Made by a program: the position numbers and the translations under genes | The notes under the pieces: generated by a model | The model's input: only the letters and a program-made list of their open reading frames with translations | Told to the model about the DNA's origin: nothing | The model's database searches: none | NCBI GenBank assembly: GCA_963989385.1 | Contig: OZ022511.1 | Coordinates: forward strand, 31,614,503 to 31,678,502 | Reading direction: 5' to 3' | From: Ctena decussata | Taxonomy: Eukaryota; Mollusca; Bivalvia; Lucinida; Lucinidae | DNA: 64,000 nucleotides | In this document: positions 1-10,600 of the stretch, piece after piece | How positions within the stretch are numbered: position 1 is the first letter of the stretch | Layout: every line of letters begins with the position of its first letter

Positions 1-454
1 CCTGACGTGGGTATGTCGATTTTTTATCACGGGGCGGAACACATCCACGAATTTACAACCCAGTGACATTCGCTATAAATAGATCACCCAATCACATGCG
101 GATGGATTTTCTAACATTGAAACGATATTGCTTTGCATCGAAACTGTATCAGTTTATTCATCTAGTGTTGTTGTCTAATTATGCCATAAGAGAATATAAA
201 GAAATTGTTTGGCATGTGACTGTCACGTGATCGAACTCTTATATCCACGATTATACCACCTTCAAGGCTACAGTTTGAGATGATAGAAACAAGTTCTGGG
301 TATTTTAGGTTAGATATTTTCATCACCTTTTTGTCATGAGAGATGTATCTGTAGAGACAACCTTTCTTAATACATATGCAAACTGCAACACTTAGACTTT
401 CTTGTGCGTGCACGGTCGGATCAGAATGTGTGGGTGATTGAACTTCTTTAGGTG
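1..454. other. No gene seen
   Basis: Short open frames here lack splice context and codon bias. Nothing recognisable. Confidence 0.5.
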
Positions 455-685
455 AAAAGGTACTTTGTCAGGGAAAGCAGCTCTGCAATTTTCTTTCTTA
501 CCTCCCTTCAAAATGAGGCTCAGTTCTTAAAGAAAAGAATTTGTTGCCCCTAGGAGCAAATTCTGCTTTTTCATTAAATGGCAGAAATATATGGAGGTCT
601 CTAAAAAGGAACCTGTATATGTTATGATCAGACCACAAACTTGTTCACACATGCTCTGTATATAGAATAAACTTTTCCTCAGTAC

Positions 686-909
686 AGTTAAGCAACAACA
701 CAACAAATCCAACAAAGTGGCATGTGCACCCAGCCTGGTCTACCAAGTCTGATCAGACTCTGCTGTGGACTCAAAGGGTAGCTAAGGCTCTAAGCTAGCT
801 CCATGCAGACAGGGAAGACTCTGAGCAGACTGGGCACACCGCCCAGGCTGATCCGAGTCTTTGGTGGGTGCACATGCCACTTTGTTTGTTTTGTTGTGTC
901 ATGGCTCAA
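686..909. mobile_element. Foldback MITE, family D
   Basis: Ends of the type ACAACAAATCCAACAAAGTGG / CCACTTTGTTTGTTTTGTTG, with inner GTCTGATCAGACTC and CCAGGCTGATCC hairpins. Other copies in this window: 4277-4507, 24839-25064, 26324-26566, 34064-34302, 34560-34801, 51613-51848 and 51942-52180. Confidence 0.7.
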
Positions 910-1043
910 ATACATGTACATTTATTCCGATGATGCAGCTTTGTTACATGTGGCATTTGCTACACCTCCCTGTTTTTCTGCAATTTTACATAAGGGAACA
1001 ACTTTTGTGACTCTTTGTTTGCTTCCCTGAAAGATCTTTCCAA

Positions 1044-1207
1044 TACAGTATAACCTGTATTAAGCAAGCACGTTAGGGATAGTCAAAATATGCTTGCTTA
1101 GTACAGGTAAATTTGAACTAATCTGCCCCATTTTGGGAACAAAATGCATGTTTGCTTAATACAGGTTGCTTGCTAAGTAGAGGTGGCCACTAAGACAGGT
1201 TTTACTG
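1044..1207. mobile_element. TA-flanked MITE with self-repeating interior
   Basis: Ends CAGTATAACCTGTATTAAG and AGACAGGTTTTACTG between TA-type flanks. GCTTGCTTA-like words occur five times in both orientations. A close relative lies inverted at 30699-30893. Confidence 0.7.
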
Positions 1208-1508
1208 AAGAGTGTACTCTTAAAGGAAAGAGTTACTCCTAAGGGGGCTAACCTCCTCTCCCCAAATGAAAATGGCATAATTGCTGCCCCTGTAAGAGTA
1301 CCCATTCACCTTATATTGTATACTATATTTTATGGGGAGAATTCATCAGGTTGGACAGTGGAGTTATAGTCTCACATATAGTTGTTAGATAATTTCATGA
1401 ATTTATTAAATTATTTTGTTTGTCAAGTGCAATAAAGATTGGAATTTGTGAAAAAAAGTTTTGTCTTTTCTGTTAACTTCTGTAAGATAAGATCATTTGT
1501 GTTTATAC

Positions 1509-1717
1509 TACAGTCAACTCTAGATATCTCGGAGTCGAACTTCAGCCCAAACTACTGATATCTCAAAGCAAATTTTCTGTTACCAGAAAATATACTTTGA
1601 GATATCAGTAGTTTGAGACAACAGGAGTTGAAATGAAAATAAAAATAGGGAATACATTCTTTGATATAAGAAGATACTTTTAGATATCAGTGTTGGAGAT
1701 ATCTGGAGTTAACTGTA
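1509..1717. mobile_element. TA-flanked MITE, GATATCTC subtype
   Basis: Ends CAGTCAACTCTAGATATCTC and GATATCTGGAGTTAACTG. Inner arms carry TACTGATATCTCAAAG in both orientations. A second copy is at 11513-11714. Confidence 0.75.
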
Positions 1718-2424
1718 TATGATATTTTTGCCAAATTTATCGATTTCACAAATGTTTCTGTGTTTGTGGTGAAACTGTGAGATTTAGTGGATGGGATTTA
1801 CAGCCCATGCAACAGTATTTCAGTCATATTGGTCTGATGGGACAAATGGTTGAGATGATGACTAGGATGAAATCATCCAAAACCTAGAGAAGATTCGTGA
1901 CCATGGCTAGAAATGATCCCCCTGACCTCCCCCCCCCTCCCCCCCCCCCCACACACACACTGACCCATCCAAACTTCCGGACAGTGAAGTTGGAATGTTT
2001 TAAACTCTTCAGCCCCTGAAAGTGCCAAAATGCAGATGAAAAAAAAAATAGGCCTGCAAATTTCCAAACAACATTTCACCCAAATTACAATTGAGAATTC
2101 AAAGACTAGAGGGCAAATGTCCCATATCCAGACAAGGTGCCTCATTATGGGCTGCTTGATCTGGATCTATGCTGTTTTCAAATTCGGCTATTTTCTTTTT
2201 TAGACTCACCAGGATTAAGAGGTGGTATGCAAAAAGACAAGACTCTGCTCAGGCCGCACAATGAGCAGTCTGAAATGAGCATTTTCTATTTGCACAGGCA
2301 CTAAACTACTGTATTAATTCTATTAAATGTCCTGGAGGCATTGCATTTTACGAAAGTGGGGCATTATTTAGAGACTAGATTAAAGTAAATCAGCCACTGC
2401 AAAACACTTCTAATAAACAGTATT

Positions 2425-2682
2425 AAGGCGAACTGGTATACTTGCGGTGGAAGCAACTCTTTTATTTTGCCTCCCTTTCCAGTAGGGATCAACTATTAAA
2501 GGAAAGAATTTGCTCCACTTGGAGCAAATTCTTTCCTTTAAGAGTAGACCTTATGTCAAAGAGCTACCTCATCCAGAGAAGCTAACGGGAATTCATGCAA
2601 GTTCATATAACAAAATTTTTGGAAAATGGCAGGGGGTGTTTATAAGAGCAGGTACATTTAATAGGATTAATACGGTACCTTT
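2425..2682. mobile_element. Foldback MITE, family E
   Basis: Central palindrome AAAGGAAAGAATTTGCTCC / GGAGCAAATTCTTTCCTTT. Outer parts read GGAAGCAACTC, TTGCCTCCCTTT and GAGTAGACC. Other copies: about 455-575 (partial), 8515-8733, 12878-13095, 16812-17062, 23235-23450, 24127-24340, 25469-25702, 27540-27645 (partial), 27672-27915, 33190-33465 and 34308-34545. Confidence 0.75.
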
Positions 2683-4276
2683 TTACACAATGCCATCCAG
2701 CAGGCACATGATGTCAAAATGAAGTCGTATTGACGTTGATGCGATGTCATCATGTCTCATCAACATCAATACGACCTCATTTCAATGTTGTTTGCCCGCT
2801 GAGCAGTCATTTAGTTTTTGGATTTTTAAAGATCAACAAAAAATTATTTATTTTTAAAAAGAAACTTTTATATTCTGATATTATAAACTATATAGGGAAT
2901 TATAAGTTAACATTTTGTAGAAGCAAAAATTCTGTTAAACAGATCACAAATACTGACATTAGAAAACAATATGCACAGCAGCTCTGACTAAAAAAGAAAA
3001 AATCACAACAGATGCAATCAAAATGACAACAGAAAATCAACAATGCAGCACAAAATAGATACAAATGTGAAAAATAAATAGCTATATTTCTTGTGATAAC
3101 ATATATGTAACATTAAGTATATAATTATTTTCATATACATGTCATACTCGCCCTAAATATTTTGACTCCTCACTGTCACACATTTCTGTAACAGAGTATT
3201 GCTTATGGGTGTGTCCAATAAACATGCGACATTTGGAAATGTCGATCCAACACTCAGACAACATCCACCATGTTCTGACAATGTTTGGTAGACATTGTAC
3301 CAATGTCGCATGCTCGCTGGGTTTGTGCCAGTCCGTATGTTCTGTTACATAAGTTTATATAAACTTTATGTTTAAGCAAACAGTGCAGACCTATTCAGAC
3401 TGCTCCATATTGGTCTACACTATTTGTTCAGATAGTCTGTCCAAGTACTTATGGTAAATACTAATTAACATCAATAAAATTTAAAGAACTTATATATAAT
3501 TAATATTAGATAGCATCAATAGAATTTAAAGAACTAATATAATGAATATTAGATAACATCAATAGAATTTAAAGATTTAATAGTTTGATTCTTTGAGCCT
3601 GACTAACAAAACCAGCTTATTCAGTCTGAGATGAGACAAAATTTTGGGGGATAAAACTAGAATCATCTCAAAAATGGTACTTGTGTAAGAAGATTCCAAA
3701 AATGTACTATTCAAAGATCGCACAGATTTAAGCTTAGTTCCAAATTTCATCTCATCACTGAATTAGATTTGAGCATCATGCAATTATTTCCAAAATTGTA
3801 AGATATATCAGAAGGAAAATGTAAAGAAATAATTTAAGTAACTCTTATGTATGGCCTGACTTATAAGAGCTTTGATTCTGAAATAGTTTTGTAGCTAGTA
3901 AAAATGACCATGTGTATAAAAAAAATTTTTTTTACAACCCACATGATCATTAAGTTAAAAATAATCAGAGAATTGACATAGGACAAAGTAAGGCCTATTC
4001 TACAATCTACACAAGAGTAGAATGTACAAGATTTTATGTCATAAATATCCAGGCACAATTCAGATATGGATAGCACTTTCATCTTGTGACACTTTTAATT
4101 TTACAAGTTACAGTATTCAGATTCCTTGCAAAATTAAAAAGAGAATTAAAAAAATAAAATATCTTAGTCTGTTACCAAATTTTACTTGCATTATCAAGTA
4201 CATATTTTAGAACTTCCAAGGTTATTACATTAATTCAAACTTTTTGCCCTAAGAAATACAGATATGATATGAACCT

Positions 4277-4507
4277 CGATACGATAAAAACCAACAATGT
4301 AGCATGTGCGCCACGCAAGACTCAGATCAGTCTGGGCAGCCGCCAAGTCTGATCAGAGACTTTGTAGTGCCCTTAAAGGGTACTGAGTGTTTAAACTAGC
4401 TCCATGTGGACGGTGAAGACTGATCAGACTGGGCAGATGCCCAGGCTGATCTGAGTCTTTGCTGGGTGCACATTGCCACTTTGTTTTGTCATTTTGCGGC
4501 TCATATA
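4277..4507. mobile_element. Foldback MITE, family D
   Basis: Shares GATCAGTCTGGGCAGCC and GATGCCCAGGCTGATCTGAG cores and CCAACAATGTAGCATG / CATTGCCACTTTG ends. Lies downstream of the 185-aa gene. Confidence 0.65.
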
Positions 4508-4680
4508 TAGTTCATTCATGACAGTCATTTGCTGTCAAACAATTCTGGCAGACCTGTTATGCAAGCATTGTGACTTAAGAATGATATTTACTACAGGCAG
4601 TTGTTAAAGTGAACACTTCTCAATAGAAACAAACTCCGGTAAGCCAGTTTTCAGTATTCTTATACTGATTTGTATTCTGA

Positions 4681-4686
4681 TTTATT
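4681..4686 (-). terminator. Polyadenylation signal AATAAA
   Basis: TTTATT on the plus strand reads AATAAA on the minus strand, 55 nt beyond the stop of the 185-aa gene. Position fits a short 3' UTR; no transcript evidence is available here. Confidence 0.5.
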
Positions 4687-4740
4687 TTCTGGAACCGGAG
4701 TTTTGTCTAAGCAGTGTCTAAGCACATTTTTGTCATCAGT

Positions 4741-5136
4741 TTAATAATAATCTTCGAATGGCATATTTCCATGTCTGTTATGTTGATGTGTAACACCGTA
4801 TGTTGGTTCTCTCTGCATCGGCCCAAAGACGGAGTATACAGGCCTTCTGTAGGTCGAGGTCATATAGTTAGAGAACTGATACAGTTTCTCATCCCTTGGG
4901 ATTGACAATCGGTTCATCCCCCTGGCACGCTGTGTCTCCCCTGGTGGCTTCCCCTGAGGGGTGAACTTGAAACTGATCGGCCAGTCTTTTCCATCTTTGT
5001 CCCATTTTCTAACAGCAGAAGTGCCCACATTATACATCCAGGGTTGAGAACATGGCTCATGTCTGTCAGCTGTTTTTGGCAACTCTTCTCGTCTCAGGGT
5101 GGGAAAGCCAGAGTCATACCATTTGTCAGTCCAATG
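4741..5136 (-). CDS. Coding exon 3 (terminal) of the 185-aa unknown gene
   Basis: Acceptor TTATTTTGCAG precedes CAT-TGG at 5136; phase 0 entry. It encodes 131 residues to TAA at 4743-4741. The exon is GC-richer than the surrounding intron sequence and holds most of the Trp, Tyr and Pro residues. Confidence 0.85.
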   Translation of the reverse strand, partial: HWTDKWYDSGFPTLRREELPKTADRHEPCSQPWMYNVGTSAVRKWDKDGKDWPISFKFTPQGKPPGETQRARGMNRLSIPRDEKLYQFSNYMTSTYRRPVYSVFGPMQREPTYGVTHQHNRHGNMPFEDYY

Positions 5137-7215
5137 CTGCAAAATAAGCAGAGCGCCAGGTATAACAAAATGATTTCAAAAATACCGTAAAAATTCTAAT
5201 AATTGGGACACCGAACTGTTACTACAAACTAAAATTGGGACAGTTAGGTTTTACAATGCACTAAAGGGTCCAAAAAATGCAGATGGAATGGCAAACAGTG
5301 CAGGTCCTGATCAGACTGCTCCTTGTAGGAGTGAATCTCTACTGCAAGAAACTTATCAGAAATAACTAAATTTAACCTTTATGGCAAATTAAAAGTAAAA
5401 GGCATATTTCAAAACTGAACTAGTTAAAATTTTTATTTTTATATTGTGGCCCCTGATTAGAACCACCACTGTGAGGAGGTTCTAAAGCTCCCCTTACTTC
5501 AGTCTTCGCGAAACTCTGTCTGACCGCCTGACATGTCTGGTAAAAATTTGTTCGGTCTGGTAAATTTTTATTGATTTTTCAAGTACATTTTAATCATTTT
5601 ATGAGATTCGGTCCTGTAAACCATCACAGACTTTCGTGAACTCTGTTACTTGGAAGGTGGAACCCTGATGATATGGCATACCTGATAAGACTCTCTGCCA
5701 ACTTTTGCTGTAAACTTTTCTGGTCTCTCAAATCTGAAAACAGTTGTATATACTTAGTAGTACCACAATATGCCTAAATTTTGGGACACCCCCAAAAAAA
5801 ATTCCATTTGGGACAAATGTAGAATAATTTTAGGTGTCCCAGTCGTGGTAAAAAAGACTTGAAAAATTATTGTCCCATCCCATCCCATCCTGTTGTATAT
5901 ATGCTTAGTAAATACCGTTGAAAAATTGTTATCAGCCAGTTTTATTCATTTAATCAGTATTGACTTACTACTTACCCACCTACCACATGTACAGCCAGCT
6001 TGAGCACTTAGACCTGAGCAGGCACTGCACGCAAACTCTTAGGAACTTCTGTTCATACTCAAATCTGCACGAAATTGCCAGTCTAATGCAGTCTATTTGG
6101 AAAAGCCAGCACCGTTGGGGATTGAACCATAAGTTGTTCATGTGTAGAAGAACTGCCAACTTATTTATGTGATGTGTAAATATGTACATACATGTAGGTA
6201 TACACAGTGTATAACTGACTAGTCCAACTGGTCCGGAATTTTAAGCCTAGTGGTTGTGTGCTCACTTTATAATCTTGGGGCCATGAGTTCAATCCCAAGT
6301 CAGGGCACTCGACGAAATATTCTTTACAAATTTTTCTCCTTCTCCTGGGGTGGTCGGGTGGTGCCATGGTGCTGCTTCCAGCGCTGAGGCGTCCTACTGT
6401 TTTGATGAATGTAGGGCAAGGGTCTACTGTGCTTGCAGTAGGTGCTGGTGGAGGTTGTTTGGGTATTTTTTTATTTCTCGTCTATCATTTCTTTTTTCTC
6501 TCTCCCTCTCTCTGGGAGACGGCCCGATATAGACCGAAATACTGTCTCCTACAAATGTGCAGTCTGACACTCTAAGTACTGAGTTTTCTCCTACTACTAC
6601 AGTGGTGTCTGGTATCAGGATGATAACCGTTGGAGCCCAAGGGTGAAGCAAAGGCTTTGGAGTGAAAAAGAATCGAGATATAATTATTTCCTTAACATCT
6701 GATACAAATGTTCTATGGTAGGATGGAGAAATGTAGTAGTATGGCCAATATGTGACATTTAAATATGTACATAGGTATACAGAGTATAGTCAGTATACTA
6801 GTCTAGAATTGGTCTGGACCTTTAATGGTTGTGTGCTTTATTATCTTGGGATGGGAAGTTCAATCTCCAATCAGGGTACTCAACAAGATTTTCTTTACAA
6901 GTTTACTCCTACTACAAATGTACAGTCTGACACTCCAGACCATCCCTCTAGAAAGTGTCACAGGGGCTTGAAACACTTTTTTTCAGGCTGCAGTCATAGG
7001 TGTATAACTATGACTGCAGCCTGTAAAAAGTGTGATAGATCTACAAGCCCCTGTGGAAAGTGTCGTTCCAGCTTTGAATAAATGTCAACTGTAATGAAAT
7101 CTTACCGGAACATTTCTTGAGAACTTGGGTATTTAGGTACATTAGGTGGGTAATTAACCCAATACGGGGTTCTGCTTTGTGTTCCATTAAAAAATAGGGT
7201 GCTTGTCTGAGACAT
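4741..7215 (-). CDS. Small spliced gene, Trp/Tyr/Pro-rich protein of 185 aa, function unknown
   Basis: Three exons join in frame: 7106-7215, 5682-5733 and 4741-5136, with introns 5734-7105 and 5137-5681, all GT-AG. They total 558 nt, giving 185 aa and a TAA stop. The protein starts MSQTSTLFFNGTQSRTPYWV and ends MPFEDYY. It is hydrophilic, rich in W, Y, P, N and R, with no signal peptide, membrane segment or coiled coil. Motifs visible include HWTDKWYDSGFP, KDWPISFKFTPQG, YRRPVYSVFGPMQ and HNRHG near the C-terminus. I do not recognise the family. Composition and length resemble small microtubule inner proteins of cilia and sperm tails, which is inference only. The gene is head to head with the plus-strand gene starting at 7638, so a shared promoter is likely. 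A reverse AATAAA at 4681-4686 lies 55 nt past the stop. The gene structure is well supported by phase; the function is not. Confidence 0.8.
5682..5733 (-). CDS. Coding exon 2 of the 185-aa unknown gene
   Basis: A 52-nt exon between a TTTTCAG acceptor and a CAG|GTATGC donor. It completes the split Arg codon and encodes FERPEKFTAKVGRESYQ. It is too short to be found as an ORF; it was located by joining phases of its neighbours. Confidence 0.75.
6240..6960 (+). repeat. Two diverged tRNA-like SINE copies
   Basis: AAGCCTAGTGGTTGTGTGCTC and CATGAGTTCAATCCC at 6241-6300 look like tRNA boxes A and B. A related, more degraded copy (AATGGTTGTGTGC, GAAGTTCAATCTCC) is at 6820-6880. Both are followed by CTCAACAAGATTTTCTTTAC-like and CTCCTACTACAAATGTGCAG-like body sequence. 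They are in the second intron of the minus-strand unknown gene. A hairpin with AGGCTGCAGTCATAG arms is at 6983-7022. Confidence 0.55.
7106..7215 (-). CDS. Coding exon 1 of the 185-aa unknown gene
   Basis: Starts with ATG at 7215-7213 and encodes residues 1-36 plus two bases of codon 37. It ends in a consensus donor, CG|GTAAG, at 7105. The exon carries the PYWVNYPPNVPKYP motif. The ATG is the first in the open frame; 5' UTR extent is not known. Confidence 0.75.
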
Positions 7216-7637
7216 TTTTAATTGTTGCTAATCAAGCCACCCACTTATGACATTGACAAATTTTAAAACATTTATTTACCGCTATCAAACATAAAAGTAA
7301 GGATGTTAACTCTTAACATTAACAAAATTTATGTACAAAATTATTTTTGAAATTATAAACCTCAGTTTGAATCTAATTTTGTTTCTTTTTATTGACCTTC
7401 AAAGCCGCGAGCTTTGTTGTCATAACTACATGTCAACAAATTGTCGCTTACATCTCTAACAAAATGATAAAATAATCAATAATAGCATCTTTGTTGACGT
7501 TTGTTTTTCAACCAAACTGATTTCTGTCACTAGTTTTATCAAGCTGAATAAATCAGACGGTAACAAATATCGACAGAAGAGGAAAAGATACGTTTTATTT
7601 GCTTTATTGATTTGGGTGGCCCAGTCTGTTTTGGATC
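7216..7637. promoter_or_regulatory. Divergent intergenic region, probable bidirectional promoter
   Basis: Only 422 bp separate the two divergent start codons, and no transposable element copy is recognisable in it, unlike almost every other gap of this size in the window. At 7416-7429, GTTGTC-AT-AACTAC matches the RFX X-box consensus (RYYNYY, 1-3 nt, RRNRAC) at all but one position. A GTTTGTTTTTC stretch near 7497-7508 resembles forkhead sites. Both short matches could be chance. The 5' UTRs of both genes must also lie here, or in upstream non-coding exons. Confidence 0.5.
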
Positions 7638-7690
7638 ATGGCAGCAGCACAAGGGTTCCTTTCCAAGCCTGCCAAGTTGCCAAAACAATG
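7638..7690 (+). CDS. Coding exon 1 of the 164-aa unknown gene
   Basis: ATG at 7638 in context ATCATGG, then 17 codons plus TG, ending in CAATG|GTAAGG. Phase 2 joins to exon 2 to make TGG (Trp18). Confidence 0.65.
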
Positions 7691-10600
7691 GTAAGGATGA
7701 AGTTCCTTTATTTTTTCAGCACATTTATCATCAAATCTTACAACAGAGCCAGTCAAACAAAAATAAAACCAACTGGTAGACATGATTTACTGGTGTGAAA
7801 CGTCAAGCATTTTTCTCATATTGCAGGTCTCATTAGACATGACACCTGTACACAGGTCATAACAACACAGGTCCCTTTTGCTAAAATTTGCAGCTTCTTA
7901 CATCGGTTGCAAAAAAGAAAGTTACAATTCATCCCACTGCAATTATCAATGCATTGGATGAATTGTAACTTTCTTTTTTTGTGGCAATCGGTCAGCTTGA
8001 AAGTCGATACAGTTTTGATAAAGATTTCAGACAATGCATTTTAGACGAAATTAATTTCCCAGCTTTACCCACGAGAAGTGTGACAGATTGGTACTGTTTA
8101 CTACATTGAATAAGCCTTCATTTCAAAGAATTACTCTGACTGAAAGGAAACAGAATAAAAGTGTTACTGCAGCAAGAAAAGCTGATATGCTTTTTTATCA
8201 TAGAAGTGGTAGAAATATTGAGAAACTGTACACATGAAAAATATTCTTGCCATTTCAGCCTTTGTAAAAAGCAAACAAAAGTATAAACCAATGAAATAAT
8301 GTTGAAATGGGCGTAAAAATTGCAAGTCAGCCATCCATTACAAAAGGTTAATTTACTGATGCTTACAGGCAAAGTCGAGATTATAACAGGCAGTTGAACC
8401 AATATGTTCGACAGAAAGGGTAAGCTAGCAAAAGAAGGTGCAGGGTTTGTTGCTTACAAGTTTTATGTTTGATACACACTGTACTGTCTTTAAAGGTTAA
8501 TGCCATTGACTTTTATGAATGGATACACTTTCAGGGGAAGCAGCTCTACCATTTCTTTTTCTCAGTAAGGGAGTCAACTCTTATAGGAAAGCATTCGCTC
8601 ACCTAGAAGGGAAATGCTCGCCTTTAAGAATTAATCCCATTTTTTGAAGGGCCAGGGAAGCAAGCAGGAAATCACAAAAGTTGTTCCCCTTGTAAAAGAT
8701 GGTGTGAAAACATGGAGGTGTACCCATTCACTGCAAATGTCTTAATGTTCAGCTTTTTGAAAATTAACTAGATGGAGCTAGGAAATACTGTTATAATACT
8801 TGTTTTTAAGTTTGAGCTAGTTATAAATTTGTAAAGCACAAAGTGTCAATATAGAAGGTTTGTAAAACCCTTAACTTGTTCTGGACAAACATGTAATATC
8901 CTGTATATAGTACTAGAACCAGCCAACGTTATGACGTTATGCTAATAACGTCAGTTGCTAAGTTACGTCACTTTGTAATTACTCTTCCACCATATCTACA
9001 GTACCATTAAACATAATACTCAAGAAGACTTAAGTTATTTCATTGGCGATGAGGATGGGATGGGATGAAATAACTTAAGTCTTCTTGAGTATTATGTTTA
9101 ATGGTACTGTAGATATGGTGGAAGAGTAATTACAAAGTGACGTAACTTAGCAACTGACGTTATTAGCATAACGTCATAACGTTGGCTGGTTCTAGTACTA
9201 TATACAGGATATTACAAAACATATTTCTGAGCAATTGGATGTGAGTCTTGTCAGGGTATAGTCTTTTTTATCTTTCCAAGCCTATGTTACTAAGTCCACT
9301 GCACGTTAAAAACAAAGTGGACTTAGTACTCTTGGCTTGCAAAGAATTAAATCTTTTTTGCCATTCAGACAAGTGTTCGATAACACAATCCTGAATCCTC
9401 TCCCAGGCATGTTAGAGATAAAACAGTCGGCAAATGGTCAGACTGCCCCTAGGAGCAGTCTAATCTGGGCCTTCACTGTATTTCAGAAATTTTTGTTGAA
9501 ATAATTAAGGTTCATATTGATTAGGTTACCTTGAGCACTATCTGATCTTAAGCTTCAGGTCACATTAATTTGTTTGATTTCGCTTATCATGTTATGTGTC
9601 TCTGACTTGCTCTTTTTTAAGGCAGTTTTCTTAGTGGCTAAATGCAAAAAAGAGGAACACATTGTTTTCACTTTTCTTCAACAAACCAATTCAAAAGACA
9701 CAAATCAACTTAATTATGCTCAAATGATTGATTACGAATATGCAAATAAATTTTTTAAAACATTAAAGTAACTGTAAGGACATGCATGCAGTTAAAAAAA
9801 AATACAATTTTAGCTCGCTTGTTCAGAATACAGGAATTCTCTCACAGTCACCCCTGTGTTGATGTCTCTGTTTGCTTCAGCATCAGTTGTTATCCCACTT
9901 AATGTTTTGATTCTTTATTTGATGGGCAACTAAGTGCTGCAGTGCATGTCAGGTAGGCTATCCTGTGTGCGGATTGGTCTCATCAGCGTTTGAGGTCAGT
10001 TTAACCCATTCCATTTGGGGTGAACAGTTTGGATCCAGATCAGGCCCCACAAACGTGGGGCCTGATCTGAGATCCAAACTGTTTGCTGTCTACTAGAGCA
10101 AGACCAATATTGTCAAAATATTCTTGATTTTTGACGCAGACGACAATTTCAGCAGACGACAAAAAAATACCCAGAATGCAATGAGTTAAGCAAAACTTAC
10201 TTATGTGGCAACAGTAGGTAGTCAGTGACTGAGAATTATGAACAGAGGCTCAATTCAGGTAGGTCATAAGATGTGACTTTTTATTGCAAAGGTGGTGGGC
10301 ATTTACTTGTGGCTGCAGAGTGATGTGATTGTTTACCGTATTTCTTTGGTTATATGACTGGGGATTTTCCCTTCCAAAACAATCCCAAAAATCTACATCC
10401 ATCTTATAAGATGGATGTAGATTTTTGGGATTGTTTAAAAAGGGAAAATCTATCTCATAGCTGAATTTCATAGTACTGACTAAGATATTTGGGGTCATTC
10501 TAGACAAAGAGATGGAAAATCAGTATTTTAAAGCCAAATAAATACTGTTTGTGTTGTGTTTGATCAATATTGCTGTTTGATGCTTGAGATAAATAGAAGG

